Positions 16,101-28,404 of a stretch of 64,000 nucleotides of DNA are shown one piece after another. Location of the stretch: positions 153,908-217,907 of the forward strand of contig VIIQ02000133.1 of the NCBI GenBank assembly GCA_007449985.2, in the 5' to 3' direction. Every line of letters begins with the position of its first letter. The stretch's first letter is position 1. The stretch is from Desmodesmus armatus (lineage: Eukaryota > Chlorophyta > Chlorophyceae > Sphaeropleales > Scenedesmaceae). The notes under the pieces are model-generated. The model worked only from the letters and a program-made list of their open reading frames with translations. It searched no databases and was not told where the DNA came from. The position numbers and the translations under genes were made by a program.

Positions 16101-16643
16101 TACACGTCGAAAGAGCAGCTGTCCGAAAACGACTTCATCGCTGTCTACAAGCTGGCGGACGCTCTGGTCATCCCCACGCACGGCGAGGGCTGGGGCCGTC
16201 CACAAATTGAAGCGATGAGCATGGGATTACCGGTTATCACAACTAACTGGAGCGGACCCACCGTGTTCTTGAACGAACGCATCGCCTACCCACTGGCGAT
16301 CGACGGCCTTTCGGTGGTCAAGTCTGACGGCGACCCCAACTTTTTCAAGGCTTTTATTGGTCAGAAGTGGGCCCAGCCGTCCGTGAAGCACATGGTGCAA
16401 CTGATGCAGCACGTTTATAACAACCCTGCGGAGGCAGCTGCCAAGGGGAAAGCTGCACGGCAGCATATAGAGCGGCACTTTACACCGCAGGTTGTTGCGC
16501 GGACAGTAGCGGCGGAGGTGCTGCGGTTGCAGCCGATCTTGCGGCAGCGGCAGGAGCAGCAGCGGAAAGCGCACGAGCAGGGGAAGAAGGGGATGTTGAG
16601 CAAACTGGGGAAGACAGGTGCTGGCCGTGCGTCGACAAAGTAA
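12371..16643 (+). CDS. Type II membrane glycosyltransferase, GT4 (GT-B fold) type
   Basis: Nine exons: 12371-12701, 12980-13045, 13306-13409, 13886-13995, 14303-14378, 14567-14638, 14819-14876, 15329-15666 and 16017-16643. They sum to 1,782 nt (593 aa plus stop) with every phase consistent. A short basic N-terminus precedes one hydrophobic segment (about residues 32-51, QQLLVVLLLLTVATVVFIV), giving a Golgi/ER-type signal anchor. Family landmarks are WWHAPF, SGLGTEALS, SGD, IARTMFET, MDEVWVPTQFN, IVPEGIDTTFWDP and the C-terminal donor-binding block HGEGWGRPQIEAMSMGLPV, whose E442 and E450 form the E-x7-E motif of GT4. Role: transfer of an activated sugar in the secretory pathway; donor and acceptor cannot be read from sequence. 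The (GCA)n run at 13095-13147 is in intron 2, not coding. Confidence 0.9.
13510..13537 (+). repeat. Copy of glycosyltransferase exon 3 donor edge
   Basis: A 28-bp perfect repeat of the exon 3 end with its donor (original 13389-13416, starting GGCAGCACCCGCAGCAG then GTGTGCAG) lies 121 bp downstream in intron 3. Confidence 0.8.
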
Positions 16644-17519
16644 CCTGCATGCAGGGTTGAGCGGTTGCCGTGCCCTTGTTCTGCTGCGCACGTGTGCATG
16701 TGTACATGCATGTACATATGGGCAGGTTTCATTTGTACATGTGCGCCACAGCATGCTGTCCTTCTGTCAGTACAGTGCAAGCTTTTATTGTCTTCTTTTC
16801 CTGACACATGTTGATCTGTTCTGAGTGCGCTGGGGTTTGCCGCAAGTGATTGCTGTTGGTCGCTGACAAAGTTGCTGTCAGGACCTCGCCCACGCCTTGC
16901 AGGGCGTGCAGGCGCATGTGTGTGGTACTGTGGCTCTTTTGTCGATAATTATGCGGAGAGCGTCGTCTTCCGTCTGAGCCTATACATGGGCTTCTGGGCG
17001 GTAAAAAGTTGGGCTGACCCTGAGGGCTGGAGGGTTTGCTTTGTCCTGGGTTCCCTGAACAGCACAGGCCTGCTGCCCTGTATCAGATGGTAAGAGGGAC
17101 TGTGGTGCTTGAGCCTGTTCCCAGGCTGTGCTGAGTGCAGATGCTGAGATCAGCCTGTGCACGTGTTTGCTGTGTGCAGGCCTGATGCGTGTGCGCCTGT
17201 GTTTTTTTTGCTTTGATAGTGTTCAGGGGAGGGTGGGGTGGGGCAGCCCCCATAAGTTGGCCATGCAACTCAGGCAAGAAACCCTTGACTGCAGGGGGCC
17301 GCAGGCTATAAGGGAAGCCTTGGAGGCCTCATTCCCCTTGCGCCTGTTGCTGTAGGCACTGGCTTCAGTGCTTTGGATTGATGTGATGCGCAGTCGCATG
17401 TTGTCAGCAGGCGGGCAAGCAGGTTTCTGCACTGTAGTGCAAGGGTGTGCAGTGCACACGAGCCTTGCCACATGTGTACAGGTTTTGCAGCAGGTGTCAG
17501 GTACCTGAGAAGGACCCAC
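16644..17519. other. Glycosyltransferase 3' region, no further gene seen
   Basis: The 3' UTR and intergenic space before the MITE. It is rich in ATGTACATG-type words (16680-16745). No gene was recognised. Confidence 0.45.
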
Positions 17520-17732
17520 AAGATATCTAGGGATGTGAGCAACCGTAGGTTTCACGGTCACCTACTGCGTAGTTCCGTATTTTCCGTAGGCGTAGTTCCG
17601 TAGTCCCGATTCTGCAAGCGTATACGCGCCTTGTTTTTCGGGGTCGAAACCGCAACCTACGCCGTATTCTACGCCGTAGTCACCTACGGCGTAGTACCTA
17701 CGGATACGCCCCCTTACATCCCTAAAGATATC
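17520..17732. mobile_element. hAT-type MITE, copy 1 (with 8-bp TSD)
   Basis: A 197-bp element (17528-17724) is flanked by a perfect 8-bp duplication AAGATATC (17520-17527 and 17725-17732). Its ends are inverted repeats, TAGGGATGTGAG at the left and the complement of TAGGGATGTAAG at the right. Interior CCTACGG/CCGTAGG words recur many times and would fold. No coding capacity. The 8-bp target duplication and TAGGGATG-like ends fit the hAT superfamily. A second copy is inverted at 42880-43061. Confidence 0.88.
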
Positions 17733-18111
17733 CTATCGGTCACGTCGGCTTGCACTGAGTGCAGTACTCAGTCCCCTGGGCGTGTAAGACACACTGAGCT
17801 TGAGGTACTGGAGCGTCATGTGTGCCAGGATGAGCTCGAGTGAAGTCGTCCAAAAGACCGAAGCACTACAGCGCTGTGAACAGAAACACTAGTGCCACTA
17901 TGGGACCCTACATGAAGGACGCATTTGCTCATTGTTTACTTGATGTTGCTCAGCACAAACGTCTGCAGTTGAATCTTTGTTGAGAGACGCAGTCCCCTAC
18001 CAGCCTGAACCCCAACCAGCCTGAACCCATGCAGCTCCCCAGGCATCACCACAAACAGTCATATCCAAGAACAAAACCTTGGATCCACTGTGCATTTGAT
18101 CTGTGCAGCTG
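17733..18111. other. Intergenic, no gene seen
   Basis: Short unassigned stretch between the MITE and the RPS16 3' end. It contains a small direct repeat (CAGCCTGAACCCC, 18000-18030). Confidence 0.4.
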
Positions 18112-18116
18112 TTACA
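18112..18116 (-). terminator. TGTAA poly(A) signal of RPS16
   Basis: TTACA on plus (TGTAA on minus) lies about 240 bp beyond the RPS16 stop codon, a usual spacing for green algae. Confidence 0.55.
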
Positions 18117-18351
18117 AGCTCAGGACAGTGCGCATGCACTCTTGAAAAGCTGCGAGCTGCTTAAACAGGGGGCTGCCTGCTGCCAGCGGTGGCATGCTGA
18201 CAAGCTGACCAGCCACGCCACAGCACACCACAGCACAGCAGGGCTGTGTGCTGGGAGAGGTAGACACAGCAGCAGTGCCAGCAGCGGCACCAACCACCCC
18301 AGCCCCACGACAGCAGCAGCAGCAGCTGCAACTGCCTGCAGCGCCAACTGC

Positions 18352-21300
18352 TTAACGGTAAGACTTCTGGAAACGTGCGCGGGCACCGCGACCACCGAAC
18401 CTGCACGATGGAGGCAGCAGCAGTGTAAACAGTGGTGGTAAGTGTCAAAGTACACCTGGTGTGGCATGTTTCGCCTTGACAACCTTGTTGTGAGGCAACG
18501 GGGCTCAAGGGGTAATGCAACCAGGTCACCATTCATGGAGCACAGCGTGACAGCATACACGCACATGGCACCTATCACAACCCCCTGTATCCCACACTGC
18601 CCCCCTTCCACACACCAGTACTTTGACTAGCGCTCTTGACTGGCTCGTCTGGCGGTCGATCTCACTCTCTCTGTCTACATCCCCCCCCCCCCCCGGGTGT
18701 CCCCCCCTTGACTCACTTCTTTGGCTCGCAGCGGCGTGGGTCTGCCACCAGCAGTGTGCGGTCGTACTGCAGCAGAGTCTCCTTGATCTGGCACTTGCTC
18801 TGCTCATCAACATACTTCTGGTAGTAAGCAATGATGGCCTTGGCAATGGCCTGGCGCAGAGCTGTGGGGAGAAAAGGAGGTGAACAAAGCAGAAGTATGG
18901 CAACAAAAGGGCGTGAGACAATGGCTTTGGCAATGGCCCAGCACAGAACTGTTGTAAGGGGACGATGCATGAGGCCGTGACGCCTGGGGTTCGATAGACT
19001 TGGCAATGACCTGGCTCCAGAGCGGGTGTGTGTGGGTGTGTGGGTGTGTCGACAGATGGAGTACTTGGATACATGCAACCTCACTAGACTGTCCTACTAC
19101 ATAGGCAAGCAACAGTGACGTAATCCCTCAGTACCGAGCAGTGCGTGTGTGGTGGTGGTGGGGGGGGGGGGTGGAGGAGCTGCACAAGGATGGCATTGCA
19201 TGAGGCGCGACTCACCGTAGACCTGGCTGACGTGTCCTCCTCCCCTCACGCGCAGCCTGATGTCCAGGAAGCCCCAGCGCTGCTTGCCCAGCAGCAGCAG
19301 GGGCTCAAACACCTTGGAGCCAAGGATCTCGGGCTTGATCAGCTCAAGGGGAATGCCTGCAGGCAGCGTGCCGTGGGGGGGGGGGGGGGGCAGAAGCAGT
19401 ATGGGAAAACTGTGAGCACAGGTGCAAGTTGGGCTGATCAGCTCAACGGAGATGCCTGTAGAGCAGGAGGGGGGGGGGAACCATGAGGAGGGTGTGAGCT
19501 CAGGTGCTGGTCGGGTTTGACCAGCTTAAGGGGGATGCCAGTGCTGGATGGGGGGGGGGGGGCACACAAAATTGCAGGGCAAGTTGTGCAGGGGTAGATG
19601 CAGGTGCGAAGGGGTGTGACTAGGTGAGGGGAGTGGGGAGACCAGGGCTTGGTGAACGCTGCTGCACCTCTGTTGTTGGTGCCTGACAGTGCATTTGACT
19701 GCTGCCGCTGATTCGATTTAAAAGCTGCTGGTTCTGCCGCTGCTGCTGGAAGGACCGACACACCCGAACCATGCTGGTTGATATCTTTCTGCCCGGGATG
19801 TCAAGCAGAACAGTAACATCAACCACCACACTTAGGGCATGTTCGTCCTGTACAGCAGCAGCTGCTGCAAGGGTTGCTGCTGCTGCTGCTGGTGGTTAAT
19901 GCCTGTGAGGCCTGACTAAGCCACCCCCTCCCCCTCCTGCTGCTGCTCTGCTGGCGTGCAGCAATCACTCCACTGCTGCTGCTGCTGCTGCTGCATCATG
20001 GGCCGCCGGCTGACTGTCGTGCTGGTACACTCTGTTGGCTGCTTGCCACACTGATGCTGCTGCTGGTGCTGACAGCCAACGACGGTGCTGCCACGTGGTG
20101 CACATGCTGGGAGAGGGAGAGGGGGTGGTCTGCATTGCAGCAAGCCGGGTAACTACAAGCAACCACTTTCATGGTGGCATCAGTGACCAAACCTGCCGCA
20201 GAAGCAAGTCAACCCAGCAGCCCCAGTACCACAGCATTCTGCAGCAAATCTAGAGGGGAAAAGGGGGGAAGAGAGGGGGTAGGGTGGGGGAGGGGCTCCT
20301 GCATTGCAGAAGGCCTGGTGACGACAGGTACAAAGAGTTCAGCTTATCGCCAGCCGCCACCAGACCTGCCGCGAACGCAACCAACACCGAGTCCTGTCGC
20401 ACATGCTGAGGGGAAGGGGAGTGAAAGGAGGGCAAGAGGGGGGGGGGGGGGGGCTTGCACTGCAGCAGGCCTGGTGACAACAGGCAACCACTGAAGAGGT
20501 CATTGCTGAAGTCACCTGGCCTGCCGCAAACGCAAGTCAACCCAACGCTCCCACCACCAACACATGCATCCTGCAGCACATCCTGGGGGGAAACAAGAAA
20601 GGGAGGGGGGGGGGGGGCAAGGGGGTGCTCGTGCATTGCAGCAGGCCTGGTGACTAATGGCAACCACTGTGGCGCTAGTCGCCAAAAGTCACCAGACCTG
20701 CCGCAAGCGCAAGTCAACCCAGTAGCCCCACAATCACGTCCTGTCGCACATGCTGAGGGGAAGGGGGGTGGAGAAGGGGGACAGGGGGACGAGGTGCTCG
20801 TGCATTGCAGCAGGCCTGGTGACAACGGTGCAACCAGTGATATCCTGGTCAGCATCTGCCACCTCGCTTGCCGCAAACGCAAGTCAACCCAGCAGCCCCA
20901 CTAACCCCCAGATGCATCAAGCAGCACATACAAGGGGGTGGGGGTGGGGTGAGGGTGCTCTGCATTGCAGCAGGCCTGGTGACAAGAGGCAACCAGTGAT
21001 GGGTTTGCTTGCTCTCATCACCAGGCTTGCCGCAAATGCAAGTCAACCCAACGATCCCACTGCCCACATATCATATGCATCCTGCAGCACATCATAAGGG
21101 GGAAGAGGGAAACGAAAGGGGGGGGGGGGGCGAGGGGGGGCTCTTGCATTGCAGCAGCCCTGGTGACGTGAGTCAATCATCATGCCTGCAAAGGGGTCGC
21201 CCCCCTATGTTCTAGTGCTGCTATCTTTACACCACATTAATGCGTTGGGGACACTGCAGCAGTACCGAAGGAGCAGAGATCACTGCTTCCCGGGTGTGTG

Positions 21301-23721
21301 TCAGCCTACTGGCGCTGCACCCAAAAAGCTGTGCCCTCCGCCCCCTCTGGCGCCACCACGCTACCAGGCGCCCAGACCCATATACCAGTTTCACATACCC
21401 AACACCTGTGCCTTGTCGCATCCCAACAACACTCAACTGGAACTAGACATGTCCCCTGCTCCCTGGCACCCAGCACATGCTCAGGGTGCAAGGCAAACTG
21501 GAGCAGCAGGTCCAGCACACTGCAATGCCAGGTCTTGGCCATGACGTCACCATAAGATGGTGATGTCGAGTACAAAACCAACTGCGCGCCGCAAGCCGAG
21601 CCTGCTGCTGCCCCCTGCCTTGTCAATGCTACTTCACAGCCATCAAGGTCCCCAGCACCCTCACTCCCCACCATGAACATCATCTGAACACGAAGAACTT
21701 CTGACAAAGGCCACATGCTCCCCCCCCCTCCCCTACCCACCCTCTCCTCCCCCCTCCCCCCACCTCAAGTACAAAAGTCTGACAAACACAAACTTTTAAA
21801 CATACCGCCCTTGCCGCACACCTTGCCAGCATGGGATCAGGGAGGGAGCCAGAAGGCAGCAGGAGTTACAACTTGCTGTGAACTTTGTGGACAAAAGCTA
21901 AGCTGACATACAAGTTCACAGCAAGCCGTGTCCTGCTGCTCCCCTCAGCCTCTCCCCACTGCCTATCCCAGCCCCAACCAGCACGTCCCAGTCACCAGCG
22001 CCCCACTAGCCTGCCTGTCTAGAGTACCTGCCATAAGCTATAAAAAGCCCCTGCTGCCCTCCCAGCATGACTGTGGAGGGTGAAAGGCACAGGACAGCTT
22101 GCTGAGGCATCACTCCCGCCAGTACGGCAGCAGTGGTTCTCAGCACGCAAGTTCCCGCTGCTGCCCTCCGCCTCTCCCCAATCCCTTCCACCCCTCCCGA
22201 CCCCCTCCAGGCCTCCTAGGACGTCATGGGCACCAGGCCCCCACCACCCTGTCTGTCTAGAGTGCCTGCCATCAGTTATACAAAAGCCCCTGCTGCCCTC
22301 CCAGCATGAGTACCGGGTTGAAGGCAGAGAGCAGCAGTAGGCACAGCTTGCTGAGGCATTGATCCCACGTACGTGGCAGGACAAGAACCTAGCACGCAAT
22401 TTCCTGCTGCTGCCCTCCGCCTCTCCCCGGTCCCGTCCACCCCTCCCAACCCCCTCGAGGCCTCCCAGCACATCCCAGTCAACAGCGCCCCCATCGCCCT
22501 GCCTGTCTGGACTGCCTGCCATCAGCTGAGCCAACCTTGCTGTCCTGCGCCTGTCCCAAATCCCCTCAACCCAACCCCATGATACCCCCTCCGCACTCCC
22601 GGCACGCCCAGTCACCAGAATCCCCATTCCCCTGTCTGTCTATAGTGCCTGTCATCAGCTGCCCAAGCCCCTGCTACCCTCACTGCTTCCCCTAACATGC
22701 CGTGCTGGGCTGCTTTCCTATGACAGACCGTGCTGGCCTCAGCCTCAGCGAGCCAGTGTGCAAACCAACTGCTGATGGCCTGTGGGCGCAGCTGAACATG
22801 CATGAAGGCTCTAGCACGCCCACAGGCTTCGACAGGTGGCTTGAAGACTGCATGCTGCATTACGGTGCCGCTTGATTGGATGCTGTTGTGCGAGATGGGG
22901 TGAGCGTGTGTTTTTGAGGGCGGGGGGGGGGGGGGGGGGAAGACCATCAACGCAAGGCTTTACGCCCCCAGAAGAGGCAAATACATTATTTCATAGCAAA
23001 GCAAGCCGTCTGCTGGAAATACTAGCAGCCTGCCAGCCGCACTGGCTGTGAAGCAGAGACAGAACGGAAGCACCTGCACGCTACTGTGAGAAGCTTTGGG
23101 CGCTGCTTCATGACTGCTGGTCCGCTGCTACTGCACTTGCGGCTACATCAGCCGCTATGACTCCACTGCTGACCCAGCAACTGTCACCCAGCTGCTGGTG
23201 CTGGCACGGGTGTTGCAGGAAACACACCCGCTGCTGCTGTGCCCTAAGCCGTTTCTGATCGGGTTCTCACCATTGAGCTTCAGCAGGCCCTTTCCAGGCT
23301 TGGCATAGGCAATGGCCACTGCTGTCTTCTGCGGTCGCAAACAAGCAACAACAGCAGAAGGCGTGTGAGGCACTCAGCAAGCCACCACTGCATCCCCCCG
23401 GCAGCAGCAGTTCTGTTCTGACTGTCTGTTCTGCCTGCCCTCCAGCACCATGGATCAGCTGCTGATGGATCCGCATCAAAAGTCGAGCTTAAACGTCCAG
23501 CAACAACATCTCCACCCCAGCACAAGCAACACCGCTGAAAGCAGATGGTGGCGTCCAGCCTGTGTGAAAGGAGTGGCCGCTGGCTGCGCGCTCTCACCTT
23601 GCGACCAAAGGTCTGGACAGACTGCAATATCAGAAAGGAAACGCGGTCAGTAGGTGCCAAGAGCTCTAGCACACAGCTGCAGCAAAGAAGCACCGCTGCT
23701 GACCTGAACTGCGGTCGCCAT
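18352..23721 (-). CDS. RPS16: 40S ribosomal protein S16 (uS9)
   Basis: Six exons: 23721-23704, 23621-23598, 23328-23271, 19356-19216, 18861-18717 and 18400-18352. They sum to 435 nt (144 aa plus stop), normal for uS9. The protein begins [15 protein letters not shown], continues [18 protein letters not shown], then FEPLLLL, the conserved [44 protein letters not shown] and ends [15 protein letters not shown]. That basic KSYR tail reaches the decoding centre and contacts P-site tRNA in ribosomes generally. Exons 1 and 2 are very short (18 and 24 nt) but phase and sequence fit. Intron 3 (19357-23270) is 3.9 kb and packed with repeats, extreme for a 144-codon gene. Introns 3 and 4 contain echoes of the following exon's 5' edge. 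Confidence 0.95.
18920..19026 (-). repeat. Two copies of RPS16 exon 5 acceptor edge in intron 4
   Basis: The first ~35 bp of exon 5 (complement of GGCAATGGCCTGGCGCAGAGC) recurs at 18952-18920 and 19026-18996, diverged but colinear. Both are upstream of the true exon in transcription order. Confidence 0.75.
19436..19540 (-). repeat. Two copies of RPS16 exon 4 acceptor edge in intron 3
   Basis: The start of exon 4 (encoding GIPLELIKP) recurs at 19461-19436 and 19540-19507, each followed by a poly-G run of 9 or more bases, as beside the original at 19376-19390. The three blocks form a degenerate tandem repeat of about 75-90 bp. Confidence 0.78.
20100..21190. repeat. ~160-bp satellite array in RPS16 intron 3
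   Basis: About six to seven tandem units, each containing the word GCATTGCAGCAGGCCTGGTG, a spacer, GCCGCAAACGCAAGTCAACC and a purine-rich GGGGAAGGGGGG tract. Units differ by point changes and G-run length. There are no open frames common to the units, so it is non-coding. Confidence 0.85.
21920..22690. repeat. ~240-bp tandem repeat in RPS16 intron 3
   Basis: Three to four degenerate units, each with CCCTGCCTGTCTAGAGTGCC, AAAAGCCCCTGCTGCCCTCC and a pyrimidine-rich CCGCCTCTCCCC block. No coding signal. Confidence 0.8.
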
Positions 23722-24274
23722 GTTGGCTGGCTCTCGTTCAGTGACCGTGAAGCGTCAAAAGAGGGAGTCCAGGGATCGTGCCACAGCCTTGGGCTGCTTA
23801 CTGTGAGTCTTCGAACCGCGAAGGGTTTTGGCTTGAAAGCTCAGAGTGCTTGAAGCCATAAGACTGCTCCTGAGTGGAAGTTGCTATCAACACCATGCAT
23901 TTTTTGAAGTGTCCCTGCCCTTGAATGCATCGGGCCCTGTGACTGTCAGAACACACTCCTGTTCTTGTTGGGCAGGACCCTTCTACTGCTGCTTTGTTCA
24001 GCAGACGCGACGACTGGAAGCAGCAAGCATCAAGCAACGGATGTCAACAGTACTGGTGTTGTCCTCTTACAGGAGTCTCATCACGATCCTTATAGCTTGT
24101 CAGCACCAGCGCCAGCCTGGCAATCATCAGCAGGGGCGGGGGGTATGCAATGCATCCATGCCTCACGCAGTAACCAACTTGCCTTCACAATAAGTGATCA
24201 CAATCACTACCATCCATACAACAGTGCAACTCACAACCAATGCGACTCGCGCAGGGTCAGCCTGACCCCACCCA
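23722..24274. other. RPS16 promoter and mannosyltransferase 3' region
   Basis: About 550 bp between two minus-strand genes. It should hold the RPS16 promoter/5' UTR and the 3' UTR of the upstream gene; a candidate TGTAA (minus) lies at 24071-24067. No gene seen. Confidence 0.45.
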
Positions 24275-27200
24275 TCACCCCTGAAAATGTGCACTGATCT
24301 TCTTGGACAACTGAAAGGCGGTCTGTGCCGCCTGCAGCAGCCGTTTCACCTGTACAGGAAGTTTGCTGGTACGGATCACAGGAATTGGCAACAATCCAGC
24401 TGCCCTTCCAAGATCACACGGCAGCGCTGTCGCGTTGCTGTACTTCACAGCGTGCATCTCTTCTCTGCACTGCTGCTGTCCATCCTCCCCAACAGAACAT
24501 TGACCCAGGTCAGACCCTGCCTCCTCTCCTGCACTATCCCTGCTGTCACTCTCACTGCCACTGGTGTCACTGTCAGAACTGTCACTTGCAGTGCCACATT
24601 GTGTCTCAGCCCATTGCAAGTTAACCTGCCCAATGTCAAACTCCATTGCGGAGGGGTCCCTCACAGTTGCCAGCAGCTGTGTCTGGTCCACCGGCGTGCT
24701 GAGAGCCCAAATCCTGCAGGGCGGGAAAGCAAATATGTGCATGAAAACGTAACTAACAATGTAGGCTGTGTGTCGAACAAGTAGGCCATGATGAAGTGCC
24801 ATTTACACATGATTTTGCAGGGTTCCCTCCTTATACGCTGTACACTGTATGTATGCTGCTTCAACATGGCTCAGTACGCGCCTGCACACCCTTTGGGAAA
24901 CCCACACGGCTTATGGGGTACCAGCTTTACCAATACCAATACCAATAATAATACAGTGGACATCTGGCTTGTTACCTGCATCTGTCTGGGCAGGCCCTTA
25001 CCTGCAGGGCTTGCTGCCATGTGACATGCAATGTGGCCAGAACTTTCCTGCAGCAGTCCGGTGCAGCCACAACAGGGGCCCAGAACCCCACGGGGCACGA
25101 TGCACCATGCCTGCGGTGTATCACACAAAGAGAAGCGTTATGACGTTAACTGCAAACCCAAAGAGAAAGAGAGAGATGGTGGTGAGGACATACCGCAGTA
25201 GTACACTAAGAGACAGGCGTGATACAAGTCAGGCAGCCGACGTTTTGTGGCAGAAATGGCCGCGGCAAGAGAGCTTACAAGCAACGAAGGGCGCAAAGCT
25301 GGGCTTGAGGTGACGCGTTGACTGGTACAGCATAGCTGCTGCTGGTGCTATTCCCCAAATTTGAAAACAGTCTGAATGCTGTCAACCCAGCATGTCACAT
25401 GGCATCACCTGCATGGGTTAGGCGTGTGGACTTGTCCCCTCCAGGCCTGGCCAGTGCCTGTAGAGGCATGTGAGGCACACTGTAGAAGTCAGATGCCTTG
25501 CCTGCTAGGCTGAAGGCTATGGGGTAGGTGTCCTGCAGGGCACAGCATGCACAGCACACAGCACAGCGTATGTCATAGGTTTGTCACAGAGGCTGGTTCA
25601 CTGCGGATGCAGGACACACAGGTGACCTGATGTGCACAGCTGGGCAGGCACAAAGACAACTGAATGCGCAGCAGCCAGTGAGGTTCGAGTACAAATTGCA
25701 TCTGAACAACCTGCTCTTGCATGACGTCGCCACCAACTCACGCCCAGTCAACCCCACGAACCGCATTGAGTGCTAGCGCAATCTACATGCACGCACTTTG
25801 AACTGAACTCCTCACCTTGTCCCCCCACAGGCACTGCCCCACCACACCTAGCTCTGCCCATGCAATGCCGTCGTTGGAGTGGGTGTTGAGCAGCCACAGG
25901 TATTCAAGCACGTCCCGGTGGCGCACACGGTCCAGCACTTGCTCTTGCATGATAGTGCACCCGCAACAAGTCCAGCCCACCCCACAAACCGCATTGAGTG
26001 TGCTGTGGTGAGGGCGTCCCCCAAGCATGCAGGTTTCCTCGCCTTGTCGCCCCACAGGCATTGTCCCACCACGCCCAGCTCTGCCCCTGCGATGCCGCTG
26101 TTGGAGTGGGTGTTGAGCAGCCACAAGTACTCAAGTACGTCCCGGTGGCGCACACGGTCCAGCACAACCTGCCCTTGCGTTATGTTGCTACCACCTCAAG
26201 TCCAGTCCACCCCACAAACCGCACTGAGTGTGCTGTGGTTAGTGCGTACCCCATGCATGCAGGTTTCCTCACCTTGTCCCCCCACAGGCATTGTCCCACC
26301 GCGCCCAGCTCTGCCCCTGCAATGCCGCTGTTGGAGTGTGTGTTGAGCAGCCACAAGTACTCCAGCACGTCCCTATGGCGCACACGGTCCAGCACAACCT
26401 GCCCCGCCTCACAGGCCCTGAAGCTTGGGTCCACCTCCCAGGGCGTATCAAGCCCTAGCAGGCTGGTGTGGCAGCAGTGGGACAAGGTTGCGGCAAGCAA
26501 TCAGAGCAGACGGATAAAGCAGCAGTGGGTGATCATGATTTGCTGAGGGTTCCAGGGGCTTCATTCCACCCTGCCGAGCTAAAAAGGCCGCCCCAAAAGG
26601 CCCAGTGGGTCTCTCCCACCAGGCGTATCAAGCCCTAGCAGGCTGATATGGTAACATGGCAAGAGTGCAGGCAGGGGTGGCAGCAGTGGGTGTTCGAAAA
26701 TCAAGGTGTCGCAACTTTCCATCACCCTCACTAGCTGGGTCCACCTCCCAGGGGGGATCAAGCCCTAGCAGGCTGGCACGGTACCATCACATGTTGGCGG
26801 CAGGCAAGCAGGGAAGACGAAGGAAGCAGCAGTGACGTTGCGCTGCACTGTGCAGGGTGGCGTGTGTGGGGCCAACCTGCAACCCAGCCTGTCTGGGTGC
26901 TACTAGCCTCTCAGCAAGTTGATTGCCTAGCAAGGCACACTATGTTTATATAGGGGGCCGCGTAGGGTGCCGTTCTCCCCCCCCCCCCCTCACATACCTG
27001 TATATGGCTGGCTTCATCCATTGGTTTGTCCAGAAGTCAGGCCAGAAGATGCTGCCATGGGTGCGGAATGCCTCAGAGTCCAGCAGGGGTGTGGGGTCAG
27101 TCAGGGGGGTGTTGTCACTGTCCAGCATAATCACCTGACACAACAAGTAGAGCAGTTGGTTGGGCAGCACAGACATGCAGCCGCATGTAAGGAAACCTGT

Positions 27201-28361
27201 CAAGCGGAACACCAAGTGTGTACCTCATCTGACCCCTTGAATTGTGCTGCATTTGCAGGCTTGGCACAGACATGCAGCCGCATGTAAGGAAACAAGAGTA
27301 TTGACTGCACGTTGGGCAAGGATGCAAGTTCACGCTCTGCCAATCAAGTTGGGGACTGTACATGCCTTGCTCAAACACACCCGTTTCAGACAAACTTACT
27401 GCCAGAAACTCTCAATCGTCTCTCACAAACTCACTGCCAGACTCACTTGGTCGAATGAGGTCACCCATACGAGGGCATGCACCTTGGCCTTAAACCCAGT
27501 GATACGCCCAGGGGCCTTGTGGGGCTCAAGACCTTTGGCACCCGAGGGTGCCACTGCCTGTCCATCAAGGAACTTCACTGAGATGCCTGTGCCATCTGCC
27601 AGGTGGTATATGATTGTTGCTGCTGTTGGGGCATCATACTCCTGGGGACCATAGTACACTACCTCTACCTACGTACGTACATGCACACACGTAGCATATG
27701 TCATATGTGTCAGATGTACTTGCATGTGGTGTGAGAGCAGAGGTGCTAGCATACCAACTACTAGTTACCTGTCAACTCTACCTACGGCATGCATACATAC
27801 AGTACATTGTCAGTGCGCTGACTTCCCCTTTCCACTCCTTGTGACACGGTTGGCTGCACGTTCTCTGTCTTGTCACGTGTGCGTACCGGCATGTGGTGTA
27901 CATAGCGTGGTGCATGCATGTACTGTCAGCTGCCATGTCACATCATGGCGGAGAGGTTTAGGGGTCTGAGGTAGTGTGTGCACCCCAACACATGCACTGT
28001 TGATGTTGATGACTAGCCAGTGCTTGCCTCTATGGCTGCAGGGCAGGTATTGGTTGCACGCGGTTGGTGACTGCAAGCACGACACACAAGCTTCACCATG
28101 TACTTGCGACTCAAGTACTAGTACTATCAGCAGTGACACACACTATGTAGCGCCGCCACACAGTCTCTCCCCCCCCCCCCCAAACACACCCCAATTTTGG
28201 ATGGATGATGCATTGGCTATATGCACTCCCTGTGTTTACACACAACGCACCGGCAGGGTGCAGCGTATGTCTGGGTGTGCCAGGAGTTTGAGCAGGATGT
28301 AGGCATTGCGGAACTGATTGGAGCCCCCAGCAACTATCAGTACACCACGACTGGGCTCCCG

Positions 28362-28404
<43 letters not shown>

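Noticed and set aside
20100..21190. Regularly spaced repeats resembling a CRISPR array
   Set aside because: Units are long and degenerate and lie in a eukaryotic intron. Spacers are not unique; this is satellite DNA.
21306..21740. Minus-strand frame of about 144 codons inside RPS16 intron 3
   Set aside because: Considered as a nested gene, but Cys/Trp content is high, as in chance frames, and no homologous motif or partner exon was found.
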